Of a stretch of DNA of 64,000 nucleotides, positions 1-8,748 are shown piece by piece (positions within the stretch are counted from its first letter, which is position 1; every line of letters begins with the position of its first letter). The stretch spans positions 62,001-126,000 of the forward strand of contig NZ_SLXW01000006.1 in the NCBI RefSeq assembly GCF_004341085.1, given 5' to 3'. The notes beneath the pieces are model-generated. The model was given only the letters and a program-made list of their open reading frames with translations, was not told where the DNA came from and did not search any database. Position numbers and translations under genes: made by a program. Source of the DNA: Sphingomonas sp. PP-CE-1G-424 (lineage in GTDB: Bacteria; Pseudomonadota; Alphaproteobacteria; Sphingomonadales; Sphingomonadaceae).

Positions 1-3000
1 CGCGGTGAGGAAGGCGTTGCCGTGCTCGACGCCGCATGGCGAGTCGCAGGTCTGCGCGACCTCGTTGCAATCCCGCTTTTCCTGACTGCGCTACTCGACC
101 GGGCGATCGGCGCTGTTTTGCCGCGGTCGAAGGACGAGATACTCGAGGGTTATGTTCGTGCTCAAGCGCGAGACGATGCCCGGGCCGACAGCCTGCGTGA
201 AGAGCTGGAGGATATGGCGTTCCGCTATCTCGAGGCGTTGGCGCGCGCAATGCGGGAGGATCAGCGGGTGTTGTTTGAGGCCGAGCGGGCGAGAGCGATC
301 GTGTCAAAAACCGGCCAAGCGCTGTTGGGGCAAGGACAGATTGGCGCCGCGCCCAAGCCTGGTAGGGCGCTCGAGATTCTCAGCGACCTGCATCTTCTGG
401 AACGGCCAGGTGACGGCATGATGTTCCAGTTTCAGCACCAGCAGATCCAGGAATGGTTCGCCTCGCGCGACGTAGAGGCGACAATCCGATCAGCCGCCGA
501 TGGAGATGAGGCAGCGCTAACTTGGCTACGTGGCACCGTCATGAACTGGCGCCATTGGGACGAGACCCTGTTGTTCGCCGTCGAGCGGATCAGCGCCTCC
601 GCTAGTGCCGACGCCTTGCAGCTTCTGGCGCTGCTCGTGAACGAAGCTCTGCGGCTCGACCCCGATCTCGCAGGTGAGATCATCGCGCGGGCGCCGGAGG
701 CATTCTGGTCGATGGCGGGACCTGCCATCAGGGATTTCGCGGCCGCTTGGCATGCTTCGGGCATGGTCGACCGTGCCGTCGATTTCATAATCACGACGGG
801 CAGGCCCGAATTCGCCGACTTTGTCTGGCCGCTCATAACGGACCAGAATAGCCAGATCCATTTGCGGACGCTTCGCGCAGGCAACGGTTTTCGACCCTCG
901 GTGCTGGGGGAGGACGCGGCGCACCGTATCGCGCAAGCCCTACCCGAAGTGAGGTCGCACATCCTTCAGGAGCTGGCCAGCAACGGCGGCATGGAAGGTA
1001 TCGAACTTGCTACCTTAGTCGCGGAAAGCGACCCGGACCCCGACGTCCGCCTACAGACCTTCTCGGCGCTCGAATTCCGCTCGGCCAGCCGTCATGCCGT
1101 TCGCATTCTGCGAGCCTCGGGTAGCGAGGTCTGGGACTTGGCCGGTGGCCGAGGCTATTGGGACGGAATAGACGACCCCGAAGTCGTTGCCCGTCTCAAA
1201 ACCATCAACGCGGGTCAGCGTTCAGCTCTGGCCGATCCGGTGGCCCTTCTACATGCGCTTTTGGAACAGGCAGGAGATACAGATGCCGGCCGGGTGCGGG
1301 AGATCCTTGCCGACCCCGCTTTTCCGGTCGGTGCGGAGCGTATCTACCATTTGACCGATCGCCTCGCGGCGCGCTGGCCCAAAGAAGTGGCCGACGCGAT
1401 GGTGGACCGGCTGGAGGGAGGTCTTCCCTTACCCTTCCGGGCAGAGACGCTGCTCTTGGGGACGACTCCGGTCGATGACGGGTTGTTGATCGAACGGGTG
1501 TTGAACAGCCCGCCGGACGACGAGGGCGCAAAGGCCGCGGCGCGCCTCGCGGGTACTGGCACCGTGACAAAGTTGATCGACCAAGCGCTCGCCGGTCGCG
1601 AGGCGCTTCCCGAGGAGAAAGAGCAAAGGCGCAAAGCCTATTGGGCCGCGGTCGAGCGGGCCACAGCATCCCCGGTCGCCTCGCTAGTCGAAGCCCTTAC
1701 CGCCTTCTCCGCGGAGACGGATCCTCAGCATATCCACGACATCGTCGAGATCATCAATCGACACCACGGCGGCGTGGACGTGCGTCCGCTAGCTCTCACC
1801 GAGGAACAGGCGCTCCAGATGGTCGCCTTGATCGAGGGCTGGGCACAAGCCCTGCTCGGAAATCCCGTCGCGACCCGATCTCAGGTAGCGGCACTCGCTG
1901 TCGCGATCGAGCGGGTACCTCGCGAGGAGTTGCTCGTGACGCTCGAGGCGTTGTTGGTCGAGGATCTCGAACGGTATCGGCGAGATTGGGAGCAGTTCCG
2001 GGGGCGGCCGTCGCGCTATAACTATGGCAACGATCTCTCAATGGCCTTCGGCATGCAATTCTCGCGGGCCTTCGTCGCCATCGGCGGCCAACGGGTAGTG
2101 TGCATCCTCTCACACTATCTGGTATCGCCGCGCTTCGGTGCTGACGCGGCGATGGCGCTGCGCCGGATCTTCGCGCATCGGACCGACGAGGCCGAGAAGA
2201 AATTCGGACAGGCTTGGCCCGATTTTTCAACGCTCGCAGCGAGTGCCACGGGGAAGGGCCACCCATCGCCCGGACCCGAGGCCGCGGCCCTGTTCGATGC
2301 AATCTCACGCTTGACCGGTGAGCGAGCGTCGGTCGCGGATCGCGAACAAGCGCTGTATCTGTTAAAGGTCATGCTTGGCATGCCCCATGCCGATCATCCT
2401 GCGATACGGGGGCTCCTGCGGGATACCGAAGTTTCGCCCCTCGCCAAGCGCGACGCTATGGCAGCCTTGGCGATGGCGGGAGTGACGCTTCCTGAAGAGC
2501 CGATCCGGCTTGGTCTCGCGGCGTTCCTCAAGCAGGCGGAAGGCGAGCGCTGGCTGTTGGACAATGACCAGAGCGACTTGGGGCGTTGGCTCGCCCTGTT
2601 TCCTTTCTCGGACCGGCCCGACGCATTGTTCGACGCCATTGCGGCTCTGGAACCGGCTCTTCTGCGTGACCGCAATATCGAGGCAGTGTGCGAGGCATTG
2701 CGCTGGGCGCCGACCGGCGTCGGCGATACCGGCCTGGTCGATCTCGCCGAGCGGCTTCCTGCGCTCAAGCAGAACTTCACCTGGCAGGCCGCGGTGCTCC
2801 ACCGCCCGGAAAGAAGTGCGTTCTCGGCGTTCTGCGACTTGCTTGAGGCCGGCAGTATCGTGCGCAACGCTGACAGCCATGCGATCTGGTCCCTTGGCGA
2901 CAAGCTCGCCGGCAAGCTAGCAGGGAACCCAACCTTGCGCGATGTGTATCTCGCCCGCTACCGGTCCAGTCAAGGCGTGGCCCGCAGCGTCTATGATCAT

Positions 3001-3393
3001 GCCATCGCCAAGATGCACGATCCAGACAATGTCCCCTTCTTGGTCGAATGCTACGCGAGCTGGGGACGGTCGTTCGACGGGATACTCGCCGAGGCGCTGC
3101 GCAACTGCGCTCTCTCCTACCGGACATCCGAGCGGATGACCGGCAGCCAAGAGATCTTGCCGGTCGATCTTGCATCGCTGCGCCGCCAGCTCTTTGCGAT
3201 CATGAGAGACGGGTCACCGCAGAGTCCGCTGGCAAGGGACTGCCTCGAGCTTATCGAGGAACTCCGTCGCGACTATGGCGCAATCGACACCGAGCCCCGG
3301 CATCCGGATGTTGCAAAGGGCATGCCCTGGCCGCTCGAGGAGGGGCAGCTGCCCGGTCGCGCCGCCCTTGAAGGCAAGGGCGGCCAAAAATAG
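1..3393 (+). CDS. NACHT-type STAND protein with HEAT-like repeats, C-terminal part (5' end outside window)
   Basis: The reading frame is open to the first base, so the true start lies left of the window; 1130 residues are visible. The first visible stretch contains LVAIPLFLTALL, the helix usual after the nucleotide-binding core of NACHT ATPases, and FQHQQIQEWFASR, matching the FxHxxxQEyFaA motif that closes the NACHT winged-helix module. The remaining ~950 residues are Leu/Ala-rich helical units consistent with HEAT-like repeats, the usual sensor arm of such proteins. The Walker A and B motifs would be upstream and cannot be checked. Bacterial NACHT proteins are known anti-phage sensors that act through a fused or neighbouring effector; the downstream putative nuclease could be that effector (inference). 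Confidence 0.72.
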   Translation, partial: RGEEGVAVLDAAWRVAGLRDLVAIPLFLTALLDRAIGAVLPRSKDEILEGYVRAQARDDARADSLREELEDMAFRYLEALARAMREDQRVLFEAERARAIVSKTGQALLGQGQIGAAPKPGRALEILSDLHLLERPGDGMMFQFQHQQIQEWFASRDVEATIRSAADGDEAALTWLRGTVMNWRHWDETLLFAVERISASASADALQLLALLVNEALRLDPDLAGEIIARAPEAFWSMAGPAIRDFAAAWHASGMVDRAVDFIITTGRPEFADFVWPLITDQNSQIHLRTLRAGNGFRPSVLGEDAAHRIAQALPEVRSHILQELASNGGMEGIELATLVAESDPDPDVRLQTFSALEFRSASRHAVRILRASGSEVWDLAGGRGYWDGIDDPEVVARLKTINAGQRSALADPVALLHALLEQAGDTDAGRVREILADPAFPVGAERIYHLTDRLAARWPKEVADAMVDRLEGGLPLPFRAETLLLGTTPVDDGLLIERVLNSPPDDEGAKAAARLAGTGTVTKLIDQALAGREALPEEKEQRRKAYWAAVERATASPVASLVEALTAFSAETDPQHIHDIVEIINRHHGGVDVRPLALTEEQALQMVALIEGWAQALLGNPVATRSQVAALAVAIERVPREELLVTLEALLVEDLERYRRDWEQFRGRPSRYNYGNDLSMAFGMQFSRAFVAIGGQRVVCILSHYLVSPRFGADAAMALRRIFAHRTDEAEKKFGQAWPDFSTLAASATGKGHPSPGPEAAALFDAISRLTGERASVADREQALYLLKVMLGMPHADHPAIRGLLRDTEVSPLAKRDAMAALAMAGVTLPEEPIRLGLAAFLKQAEGERWLLDNDQSDLGRWLALFPFSDRPDALFDAIAALEPALLRDRNIEAVCEALRWAPTGVGDTGLVDLAERLPALKQNFTWQAAVLHRPERSAFSAFCDLLEAGSIVRNADSHAIWSLGDKLAGKLAGNPTLRDVYLARYRSSQGVARSVYDHAIAKMHDPDNVPFLVECYASWGRSFDGILAEALRNCALSYRTSERMTGSQEILPVDLASLRRQLFAIMRDGSPQSPLARDCLELIEELRRDYGAIDTEPRHPDVAKGMPWPLEEGQLPGRAALEGKGGQK
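3361..3384 (+). other. Perfect hairpin at the 3' end of the NACHT-like gene
   Basis: GCCGCCCTTG (3361-3370) pairs perfectly with CAAGGGCGGC (3375-3384) across a 4-nt AAGG loop. It lies inside the last codons of the gene. No T-tract follows on the plus strand, so it is not a textbook intrinsic terminator, but it could stabilise the mRNA end or weaken read-through into the gene at 3612. Confidence 0.45.
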
Positions 3394-3611
3394 CGGGAGA
3401 GCTTCTTCACCATCACGCTACGCTAGAGGAGAAATGGCACGAGATGTAGGTTCGACATCGGGCCGCGATCAAATCAGGCCATCTGCTCACCGATCGCCCT
3501 TTCTCCCGCCGAGATCCTATTCGGCAGCGTACGCAGATATTAAGCGGCTGCAACTTCAGACGTGGATTCGAGGACTTGCGGCAGTTTCGCACGCGTGGAT
3601 AGATCGGCTCG

Positions 3612-5195
3612 ATGACTCGCCCACTAGATTCCGATGAACTTGGCGGCAAGGGAGAGAAGAGGCTCGCAGAGCTTCTGCTCGACGCCCGCCTGAAACCAAA
3701 TAGTCCCGATCGCGATCGCGTCGGTTGGGACTCGGTGGTGACGTGGCCACTCGACGAGACAGCTCCTGCCGACAGCCGGCCCGAGCCGCTTGCATGCCAC
3801 ATTCAGGCCAAGACCGTCTGGTCGGGCAACGGCACGATATCGATCAACCTGAGCACGTTCGAATATATCGCCAAGGACGCACGGCCCGCTTTCATCATCG
3901 TGTTTGACGTCGATGATCCGACCTTGGAGATCATCAAGGCCCACATCATCCATGTCGAAGGGCCGTTTCTTTTCGAGGTCCTCAAACGTCTGCGCCAAGC
4001 ACGTTCCGAAGGGAAGCGGCCGAGCGAGGTTACGTTCGAACCTACGACCACGAAATGGGGAAAGCTTCTTCCCTCTGTTACCGGCGCGGCTCTCAAGTGC
4101 GCTATGGAAGCCTGCATCCCAGAGGGTATGACCGCATATGCCACCATGAAGCGGCGCCAACTGGCGCGCCTTGGCTATAAAAAGGGGGGCATTCAGTTTC
4201 GCACGACGGTCACAGCCAATACCCAAGACGAACTGATCGACGGCTTCCTTGGACTTGGATCGCTTCAGGTCGCAGATATCGCTCAGGTTGAAAACCGGTT
4301 CGATATCACAATCGAATCTCCGTTTCCGCCTCCCGAGAAGGACAGCGGTTGGGAAACACTTAAAGTCGCACCAAGGCCGACCGACCGCTGCATGATCATC
4401 GCGACCCGCCCGGACGGCAAAAAGCTCGAGATGAAAGGAGAGTTCTTTCGAGTTCCTGGCACTGTTACCGGTCCCGAACGGATTGTCTCCGAGTGCCGCA
4501 CCAGCCTGCTCAGGATCCGTGTCGATGTGAACGGAAATGAGGGTGGCGGACTTCTCTTCGCGGCGATGGGAGACTTCGCCAACCTCCGAGCACCAGCGGC
4601 CGATTGGGCAACATTTTACCGCTTCGGCGCCTGGTGCATCCGCGATGCTCTCGTCATAGAGATCAAGACCAAAAAGACCGGCGGCCCGCCACCACTCAAG
4701 GGTGGCACGGATCCAACGCCGGATTTGGCGGAGGCCGAACGCCATGATCGCATGGCGGATCTGGCCGAGGCGGCGGAATGGGTCTTGGCGGCCGCACAGG
4801 CGCCGGGCACGAAACTAACATCTGACGAGCTGCTGGCGGCCGCTCCCGACCTCAAGACCATCCGGACGATGAAACTTGACCCTGACAAACTCTCGGGGTT
4901 CACCTTCACCAGCCCGCTGCCGACAGGCGCCACGCCCGATAGCAGCTACGAACTTCTATACGTGAACAAGGTCGCAATGGGGGACCATCTCATCGCCTTC
5001 GCAGCCCGCACCCGCGCAACTACGGCTGTGGAAATTGATGCGATCTCATGGGTGACCGGGCCGATGCATCTCGAACTCACCCGCAAGATCAGGAACGACG
5101 ATAAGGCGATCGCCAAATTCCTACGCGACGCCCGTCGATATACCGGCATCGACAGCGTCTTCGGACCAAATCTAATCGAACTCTTATCTGAATGA
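3612..5195 (+). CDS. DUF4365-like putative PD-(D/E)XK nuclease, partner of the NACHT-like gene
   Basis: The 527-residue protein has an N-terminal domain (about residues 8-150) resembling DUF4365-type nuclease folds: GGKGEKRLAEL with Glu15, then GWDSVVTW with Asp40, then HIQAKT with Gln65 and Lys67, the D...QxK arrangement of many PD-(D/E)XK enzymes. The C-terminal two thirds are not recognised; residues 350-390 are Glu/Ala-rich and may be a linker. The gene lies 218 bp after the NACHT-like gene on the same strand, and the gap holds nothing recognisable. A two-gene defence unit with a STAND sensor and a nuclease effector is plausible. The family call rests on motif reading only, and nuclease activity is inferred. 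Confidence 0.55.
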   Translation: MTRPLDSDELGGKGEKRLAELLLDARLKPNSPDRDRVGWDSVVTWPLDETAPADSRPEPLACHIQAKTVWSGNGTISINLSTFEYIAKDARPAFIIVFDVDDPTLEIIKAHIIHVEGPFLFEVLKRLRQARSEGKRPSEVTFEPTTTKWGKLLPSVTGAALKCAMEACIPEGMTAYATMKRRQLARLGYKKGGIQFRTTVTANTQDELIDGFLGLGSLQVADIAQVENRFDITIESPFPPPEKDSGWETLKVAPRPTDRCMIIATRPDGKKLEMKGEFFRVPGTVTGPERIVSECRTSLLRIRVDVNGNEGGGLLFAAMGDFANLRAPAADWATFYRFGAWCIRDALVIEIKTKKTGGPPPLKGGTDPTPDLAEAERHDRMADLAEAAEWVLAAAQAPGTKLTSDELLAAAPDLKTIRTMKLDPDKLSGFTFTSPLPTGATPDSSYELLYVNKVAMGDHLIAFAARTRATTAVEIDAISWVTGPMHLELTRKIRNDDKAIAKFLRDARRYTGIDSVFGPNLIELLSE

Positions 5196-5238
5196 CGCTA
5201 CTGCAGCGCGGCCGCCAACCACCGCAACTCATCCGCTC

Positions 5239-5346
5239 AGTGCGGATGCTCCGCTGCATGCGGCCGTTCTGCGCCAGGGCATTGCCACGCGAGCCAAAAT
5301 ACTCGTCGCCGCTGGAACGGCAACCGGCAAGACCACGCTCACCAAG
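5239..5346 (+). pseudogene. Relic of trbB (conjugal transfer VirB11-like ATPase)
   Basis: Translating the plus strand from 5239 gives AVLRQGIATRAKILVAAG followed by TATGKTTLTK. This matches the segment around Walker A of TrbB proteins (LRxAVxxRxNILVxGGTxTGKTTL), with the P-loop GTATGKTT preserved. There is no start, and similarity ends soon after the P-loop, so only about 35 codons survive. It is a decayed piece of a P-type conjugation system, unrelated to the intact F-type operon further right, and marks an older mobile element here. Confidence 0.55.
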
Positions 5347-5458
5347 CCATGGTCTGTGCGTTATCGTCGGACATACGACCCGGGTAGCGCATCGCGGCGC
5401 CGGATACACGGCCCGGCGCCGCCTTGGGTCAAGACCGTGCACGACCTATGTCCAGACC

Positions 5459-5860
5459 ATGTCGAAGCAGGCCAAGCCGTCAAGGAAGTACCACTACGTG
5501 CCGCAGGCGCAGCTCCGCCACTTCGCGTCGGACGTGGGCCGTCGGTCGATCTGGATCTACGACAAGGGCCTGGACAGGTCCTGGGTCGCCGTCGAACAGG
5601 TCGCCAGCTATGACGACGAAGTCGACCGCCTCGTCGATTGCGAACCGCACCAGGTTATCGAACGCCGAGCGGGTCGCGGAGCGGATCTCGACGACGGGCA
5701 GGCCGTCGTATCTCGACAGGCCGTGGAGCGGACTGGACGTCGGCAGCGTGCAGGAACCTGAAGCTCGTCAACTCATCTCCCTCTGCCGGATCGGCGCCTC
5801 GTTGTCGGGTCGTCGTCAAGCTAACCGGATGAATGTGGGGACATTCGACCGCGACTTACA
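5459..5860 (+). pseudogene. Frameshifted DUF4238-like gene
   Basis: From ATG 5459 the frame reads MSKQAKPSRKYHYVPQAQLR followed by HFASD and IWIYDKG, the typical opening of DUF4238 proteins (xHYVPxxxLRxFA, then a short IWxYDK strand). After about residue 60 the similarity moves to the next frame (NAERVAERISTTGRPSYLDR, then a Leu-Ile-Ser-Leu stretch), indicating a frameshift near 5640-5660. What remains is much shorter than the usual ~300-residue family. DUF4238 genes of unknown function often occur in accessory and defence-rich DNA. The right boundary is approximate. Confidence 0.5.
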
Positions 5861-5919
5861 AGTCCTGCAGCGCGGACCCGGACCGCATCGGACGCGATGC
5901 TGGGCCGCGGGGCGGCAGT

Positions 5920-6756
5920 TCAGCCGGCGGCCTTGGACTTCCTCGCACCGGGACCGACGACCACGAGCGGCGTCCAGTTCACGTCCGCCCTCGCCAGGCG
6001 GAACTCGTGGTCCACGTCCGCTTGGTTGTAAAAGTTCTCGGTCATGTAAAGCACCGCGTAGAAGCTGCGCCAAGCGTGATGCCCGGCATAGCCGCGCATG
6101 TCGGCGTAGATCCCATCCAGCGCGGCCTTCGCCTCCTCCTTCGTGTCGATGAACTTGTATTCGGCAGCCGCCATCAGCGAAGGGACGCCGATGTCGGGCC
6201 GGTAGGTCTTGATGCTCTTCGGGATCGGGACCTCGCGCACTACGTCCCGGAACGCGAGCCTCAGGACGTCCATCACCGCCTCGCGGACCTTGGCCTCGTT
6301 ATCCGGCATCAGGGCATTGCGCTCGATAATCTTGGGGGTGTTCTGGAGGATCGTCTCGAAGACGCCTAGGCCGGTGACCTCGCGCCCCTCGATCATCGTG
6401 GCGATCGAGTTGAACATGGCCCTCGCCGACGCCAGCGGTGGGCTGTGGAAGGTCACGTCCCACGGCGTCACCTCCGTGTCGGTCAGGCGCTTGAAGGACT
6501 TGCGGGCGCGCGTCACCTCCTTGCGGTATCCTGGCAAGGACATGCGTTCGGCGAGCACCGCCGTGTCGCGGAAGACCTTCCCGATCAGGAACTCGAGATA
6601 CTGCTCGGCCCCCGCCAGCTCATCCGCGTGATCGCCCTCCTCGACGTTGTCCTCGCGATTGCCCTCGCAGACGTGGTAATACTTCACGAGCGCCCGGTCG
6701 GCTCCGCGTATCGTCTCGCGGATCGATGCCGCGAGCAGCTGCTCTTCGATGTCCAT
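5920..6756 (-). CDS. Putative PD-(D/E)XK-fold protein with a RPDIG...EYK motif
   Basis: The 278-residue protein is mostly helical at its N-terminus. A C-terminal segment contains RPDIGVPSLMAAAEYKF, which fits the D-(x)n-E-x-K core of PD-(D/E)XK nucleases, followed by a helix and a strand (SFYAVLYMTENF). The start ATG at 6756 is preceded by TCGGGG; a GTG at 6771 would add five residues. It is transcribed divergently from the VRR-NUC gene, with a 282-bp intergenic region (6757-7038) that probably holds both promoters. It may belong with that gene in a defence module. No named family is recognised, and catalysis is inferred from the motif alone. Confidence 0.5.
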   Translation of the reverse strand: MDIEEQLLAASIRETIRGADRALVKYYHVCEGNREDNVEEGDHADELAGAEQYLEFLIGKVFRDTAVLAERMSLPGYRKEVTRARKSFKRLTDTEVTPWDVTFHSPPLASARAMFNSIATMIEGREVTGLGVFETILQNTPKIIERNALMPDNEAKVREAVMDVLRLAFRDVVREVPIPKSIKTYRPDIGVPSLMAAAEYKFIDTKEEAKAALDGIYADMRGYAGHHAWRSFYAVLYMTENFYNQADVDHEFRLARADVNWTPLVVVGPGARKSKAAG

Positions 6757-7038
6757 CCCCGACTTTCGCACGCCGGCGCCCGGCCGCGCGACACCTTTCT
6801 GACGCGCATCACAGCAGCGCGGGCTGCGTGGCGGCCGGGGGCGGCTCGCCGCTGCGCCAGCGGTCCGCAGGAGGCGACTCCACCGCGGCGCTCACGACGA
6901 CGTTCAGCGTCAGGAGGTAGCGCGACGGCGGAGCCGTCCTCCCATGTCGTGACCGCGGTCGGCGACATCGCATCGGCCGGTTAGCACGCGACGGCGATGA
7001 GCCGACGGACTACAACCGGTCGGACCGGGAGGTCAGGA

Positions 7039-8748
7039 ATGAAGCTGTTGAAGAAGCTGTTCAGAAGCGCCGGCCGATCGCGACCGGCGACGGCGGCGGA
7101 ACCGGCATCGACAGCGTCCGCCGAGGCGGTCCACGCACATCCATCGAAACCTCGAAGGCCGGTGACGCTCAGCAGCATGGGCAGAGACTGGGTCACGATA
7201 GAGGAACTCGATCTCTTCGGGACCCCGATCACGTCTCCGAATGGTCGCTTCACGATCGTCACTGGCTCGGTCCTGGGAGGCGATCGCCATCCCGACGGAC
7301 GGCGCGACGGCATGTATGCCCTCCTCGAAGGCCGCAACCTTCTGGCACACGGGGCGCTCGAGCGTCCGCACGACGCCAAGGTCGCCAACAACGGCACCTT
7401 CGTGCTCAACGACTGGATGCACAGCGGGGAAATGGTGGGGCGCTTCGTCGGCCACCGCGTCGATGGCAGCCAGGCCTTCAGCCACCAATTCTCCGCGAAC
7501 CTAGCCTGCAACGGCCTGTCCGCCGACGGACGCTACGCCGCCTGCCAGACGCTCAGCTCCCCCGGCAGTCCGGACGATAGCCGGGTCGCGCTGTTCGACG
7601 TGGAGGCCGGAGAGCTCGTGGCCAGGCTCCGCCCCGGGTGCGGCACCGCCAACGGCTTCGAGTTCGACACGGCGCAGGGGCGCCTCCACGTCCTCACAAA
7701 CGACGGGGACAGGGAGACCTACGGCCTAGACGGCGAGATGGTCGATCGCCAGGACTGGCTCGACCGTCGCATCGGCCGAGGCGACCTCCGGGTCATCGGC
7801 ACCCTTGTCACCGACAATGCCCACCGGGCCGATGCCGCTCTTGCGGCCAGGCTGATGGAGGGGCTCGCCCACACCGCGACCAGCGGCGACGCCTGGTCAA
7901 GGGCCCGCGCGGAAAGGCTTTCGGGCGAACTTCACGAGGACCTCGGCAACGGGGTCGAGGCGCTGGACGCCTACGAACGGGCCTTGCGGCTGGACCCGCA
8001 GGTCGGCGTGTCGCGGAAGGCGGACAAGCTGCGCGAGCAGCTGGCCGGTCCCGCCGCCGCACCGACCCGGCGGATGAGCCGTTTCGAGCGGCAGGCTCAG
8101 CGACTGGGCATAAGGCACGAACTGATCGCTCTCGAGACGGGCGGGCCGAAGCAGTGGCGCTTGGGGCGCGACCGCGAGTTCGGACCGGTCGAGGCCGCGG
8201 CGCTCGACCACTACGCGGCGGAGGACTGGTCCGGCGCCGCGTCGGAGGGCGGCCTCATCCTGACGCTCATCAAGGCGGCCTCGTTCGCCCGGCTCGCGCC
8301 GCGGAACGCGGACACCTTCATCGAGGCCCTCTACCAGCAGAACGTCGCGTTCGAGGAGGACAGGTTCGAGCCGGCGCACATGGTCGAGACCGTCCGTCGG
8401 GCTGATCTGGCGCAGATCGCCGCGAACTGGAAGGTGATCAGCGCGACCGCCGGGACGACCCCGGCATACTATCCCGGCGTCCGCTGGGAGCACGTCGAGG
8501 GCCTGTTCGGTGCCCTCGGGTCCGAACGCCTCGCCGCGATCGCCTCCAGCTTCGCGACGGCCCCATACGACCTGCGCGCCGGCTGGCCGGACCTGACCCT
8601 CTGGCGCGACCGCGAGGTGAGGTTCGCGGAGATCAAGTCGCCGACCGACCAGATGCACGCGAGCCAGTCCCGGCTAATCACGACGGTCCTCGTACCGCTC
8701 GGGTTCGACGTCGCGCTGGTGGAGGTGCAGCGGAGCGCGCCCGCCTAG
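7039..8748 (+). CDS. Beta-propeller-like / TPR / VRR-NUC nuclease fusion protein
   Basis: Start ATG 7039 follows GGGAGGTCAGGA and is preferred to the in-frame ATG at 6997. The 569-residue product has three parts. Residues ~45-245 have repeated strand-rich units (GRFTIVTGS, ADGRYAACQT, SRVALFDVEAGELVARL) like WD40/PQQ-type propeller blades. Residues ~280-340 contain a TPR-like helix pair (ALDAYERALRLDP). Residues ~465-569 form a VRR-NUC domain: YYPGVRWEH, GWPDLTLWR with Asp518, FAEIKSPTDQ with Glu531 and Lys533, then HASQSRL. VRR-NUC enzymes cut structured DNA. The propeller and TPR parts probably recognise a partner or signal (inference). The stop overlaps the stop of the convergent RES gene. 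Confidence 0.65.
   Translation: MKLLKKLFRSAGRSRPATAAEPASTASAEAVHAHPSKPRRPVTLSSMGRDWVTIEELDLFGTPITSPNGRFTIVTGSVLGGDRHPDGRRDGMYALLEGRNLLAHGALERPHDAKVANNGTFVLNDWMHSGEMVGRFVGHRVDGSQAFSHQFSANLACNGLSADGRYAACQTLSSPGSPDDSRVALFDVEAGELVARLRPGCGTANGFEFDTAQGRLHVLTNDGDRETYGLDGEMVDRQDWLDRRIGRGDLRVIGTLVTDNAHRADAALAARLMEGLAHTATSGDAWSRARAERLSGELHEDLGNGVEALDAYERALRLDPQVGVSRKADKLREQLAGPAAAPTRRMSRFERQAQRLGIRHELIALETGGPKQWRLGRDREFGPVEAAALDHYAAEDWSGAASEGGLILTLIKAASFARLAPRNADTFIEALYQQNVAFEEDRFEPAHMVETVRRADLAQIAANWKVISATAGTTPAYYPGVRWEHVEGLFGALGSERLAAIASSFATAPYDLRAGWPDLTLWRDREVRFAEIKSPTDQMHASQSRLITTVLVPLGFDVALVEVQRSAPA

Noticed and set aside
3624-4745. 373-codon minus-strand frame opposite the DUF4365-like gene
   Set aside because: Antisense of a gene with domain support; no motif of its own.
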